From contig CAJVPP010001259.1 in the NCBI GenBank assembly GCA_910592005.1, forward strand, positions 1-21,356: a stretch of DNA of 21,356 nt, given 5' to 3'. Origin of the DNA: Funneliformis mosseae. Its lineage: Eukaryota; Glomeromycota; Glomeromycetes; Glomerales; Glomeraceae. This document shows, one piece after another, positions 18,825 through 21,356 of this stretch (positions within the stretch are counted from its first letter, which is position 1; each line of letters opens with the position of its first letter). The notes under the pieces were generated by a model that was not told the origin of the DNA, ran no database searches, and saw only the letters and a list, made by a program, of their open reading frames with translations. Position numbers and translations under genes: made by a program.

Positions 18825-21290
18825 CTAATCTCTTGAAGAATATTTTACTAATTTATTATGAGATTTGCTTGATAAACTTCAAAAATGTGACTGATTTAAA
18901 TCGTTTAAAAAAGAAATTAATGAGTTAATAATAAATAAAATTTGTGATTTCATTAAAGAATTTTCAGTCTTTTAAAGATTCGCTTCTTTATATATTATCA
19001 GAATTAGATACCAAATACCTAATGATATTTTTTTTAATTAGTTTTACTTTAATAAATTTGAATCTTTTCATACTTGCAATTTTACTAAACTTCTTCATTT
19101 CTTCACTTAAGATCTAATCTTCACTCATATTTTGAAAAATATGATTATTGACATTTGAATTTACAAATTGAGTCTTTCTTATTTGAATCTAAAACTAATA
19201 TGATTCAGCAATAAAACTAGGATGAATACGAGGCCTATGAGCTTTACTTTCAGAATACTTTATTATATTAAATAGATTAATATGTAATTTCAAAAATTTG
19301 GTATAATTATGTGTTGCAATTTCTCAGTGCCACTGTGAAGGTATAGAAGAAATTAATGATTTAAGTGTTTTATTAATTTCCTTAAGTATTGCATCATGGC
19401 TTTAATTTTGATCTAATAGTTTAAACTGTGAAGTTACAATTCTTTCTTGAATTAAGTTATAAATTTTAGATATTAATTGTAACATTTGTTCTTTATAAGT
19501 AATGTTAATTAACTGATAAATTGGATGTTATCGAGCAGACCAAATAGAGCAAACGTTCATCTAGTTGCATTTCTTAATAAAGCTTATTAAAATGAATCCT
19601 AGTACAAAAATTAATAATTACTTGTAAATAAAAAAATTCTTGCTTATACTTTAATTTAAATACAAAATCAGTTTGATTTTAAATCCATTTTAAATAATCT
19701 TCAACAGAAGGATTTTCTTCAGAAATAATATATAATTATATTAATTCAGAAGCTATTGCATACCTATATATATTACATATTGAGTCCTATGACTTATGTA
19801 ATTAGAATATTTTAAAAATTGAAGCTAATTTTCAGTTTGATATCTTTGACATTAAACAAATTCTTTAATATCAATATTTTAATTTAATTCAACAAATGTT
19901 TTTAACATATTTATTTCTTCATGAAGAGTATTTAGAATTAATATAAGCTAAAGAAAATCCTTTTTCATTTTTTATATATGATAATATAGTATTTTATCAC
20001 ACATGATTATAATTACTTACGACTACTATCTTTAATTCTAAAAATTTCTTCAATATGCTTAAGAACTTTTTGAATATTAGCAATTGAGTTTGAATTAGAA
20101 ATAAATATTTGTGGTATATTTTCACTTTCTAAAATAGGTTATTATTTACTTGATTCTTTAAATGTATAAGAATGAATAGCTAATAATTTTTCAGTAATAT
20201 TTATAAATTTTAATGATTCATTAGATTGTTAATTTATTTCAGCAATTTATTGCAGCATGTAGAACAAATCTGCTTCTTATTATCAATATTAGAAGTTTGA
20301 TAATTAGAGCATTTATTTTTATATTTGGTTTGATTTTAATAATACAATTCATTAATCGTATTTTTTTTTTAATTTTTTTCAATACAAAACTCTTTTAAAA
20401 TAATAGAAAAATAGTTAGTAAGTTCTTTATAAATTTTATTTTTCATATCTGAAGTTAAATAAAATAATTCTTCATATTTTTTTTAAATAAATTCAGAATA
20501 TAACTAAGGATTTGTAATTTGAATATTATTATTTTGATCATAATTAAAAGCAATAAAACTAATAATAGTATGAAATATAACTATATTATATTTATAATCT
20601 AAATAGTTTTTTTGATCTTTTTGTTCATCATTAAAAGCTAAAAATAAAAGACCTCCAGGAAGTGGTAATTGTTCTTTAGCTAAACTTTTTAGCCAATTAA
20701 TAAATTTCGTATAATTACAGAACTAATAAAATGATTATCAATATCAATAATTGTTTTTGATCTTATTATTGAATATTTAATTACTGAAACAGCTAAATTA
20801 ATAGCAGATACATATTTTAAATATCTTGATCTATATATAGTATCAACTGCTACTATACATTTAAAAAGTTTTTCTTCTTTAAATTGATGTTCATTTTTAT
20901 TATAAGTAAGAGTTTCTAAAAATTTTACAATAATTGAATTTGTTTAGTAAGTTGTTCAGAAAGAGAATATTCTAAAAAGTTGTCTAAATAGAATTGTTCA
21001 TAATTTTTATTAAATTAACTATATCTTCATATACATTATTTCATTCTCTTTTAGCAAGTTTAATTATAGATTCAATGCGATCTTGTTAATCAGCAAATCT
21101 TTATTTAATCTTCTTTTTAATATTTTATTTTCAAATAACAATTGCTTATTAAAATTTTCTAATTCAATAATTCTTTTTAAAAGATTTTCATATACTAGAT
21201 CTGACAAAGAAACTTAAACCCTAAAATCAAAAAAATTTTTCAAATAAATTATGAGCTTGCAATTCTTCTGAATCTAAAAAAATTGAATTA
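18825..21290 (-). pseudogene. Decayed member of a repeated Rhizophagus-like protein family
   Basis: Long minus-strand readings resume over about 2.4 kb, broken by stops and a few frameshifts. Near the N-terminus (about 21120-21210) is a leucine-zipper-like run, LLKRIIELENFNKQLLFENK. In the middle come NKNEHQFKEEKLFKCIVAVD, LPLPGGLLFLAFNDEQK (about 20660) and a zinc-ribbon-like KKQICSTCCNKL (about 20230-20280), whose partner knuckle has lost one Cys (KCSNYQ). Later come IEEIFRIKDSSRK, VCSIWSAR.HPIYQ (about 19520-19570), IPSQWH and KAHRPRIHPSFIAESY (about 19205-19260). The C-terminal SLSSKSHNKLVKYSS ends near 18825. From memory this order of motifs matches a large uncharacterised family in Rhizophagus genomes; I cannot verify it, and its function is unknown. 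Many stops sit at likely Gln or Trp codons. Confidence 0.55.
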
Positions 21291-21356
21291 TTTATTTTAA
21301 TTATTTAATAAAAGAATTTCTAATAATAACTTGATTGTAATGTCTTTCATATAAAG

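Overview
The window looks like a nuclear contig from an arbuscular mycorrhizal fungus (Glomeromycotina), most likely Rhizophagus or a close relative. The evidence is very AT-rich DNA, long poly(dA:dT) tracts, a gene split by six short GT-AG introns (71-113 nt), and decayed DNA transposons, a Ty3/gypsy integrase fossil and a repeated protein family that I associate from memory with Rhizophagus. No database search was possible, so the genus is an inference.

Layout. 1-530: a tandem satellite of about 51 bp built from two small palindromes, then a perfect 26-bp palindrome and copies of a CAGTTCAGTTCAG motif in both orientations. 531-3550: very AT-rich, gene-poor DNA whose one recognisable piece is the decayed C-terminal tail of a Tigger/pogo-type transposase (2121-2510). 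3551-7400: base composition becomes less extreme; it holds a stop-interrupted reading frame, a doubtful LTR-like block and a few short coding-like stretches that I could not assemble into genes. 7674-9013 (minus): the only intact, clearly assignable gene, a 252-residue SAM-dependent methyltransferase in seven exons, two of them microexons of 21 and 17 nt. 9014-13500: low-complexity DNA with one doubtful small spliced gene. 13500-14950 (plus): coding-like exons, ending in a well-supported three-exon 3' part of an unrecognised gene. 15210-15580 (plus): a frameshifted Ty3/gypsy integrase fossil. 16400-17470: a second satellite, eight units of about 110-143 bp, each centred on a palindrome. 17510-18771: a complete but dead Tc1/mariner element with TIRs, TA target duplications and a DD34E transposase frame broken by ten stops. 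18825-21290 (minus): a long decayed gene of a repeated family with an N-terminal coiled coil and a zinc ribbon.

The window therefore has two compartments: a central part carrying live genes, and AT-rich flanks made of satellites and mutated mobile or repeated genes. Nothing resembles an operon. The main points for follow-up are the microexon architecture of the methyltransferase, the concentration of stops at tryptophan positions in the Tc1 transposase, the two palindrome-based satellites, and the unrecognised exons at 14084-14950.
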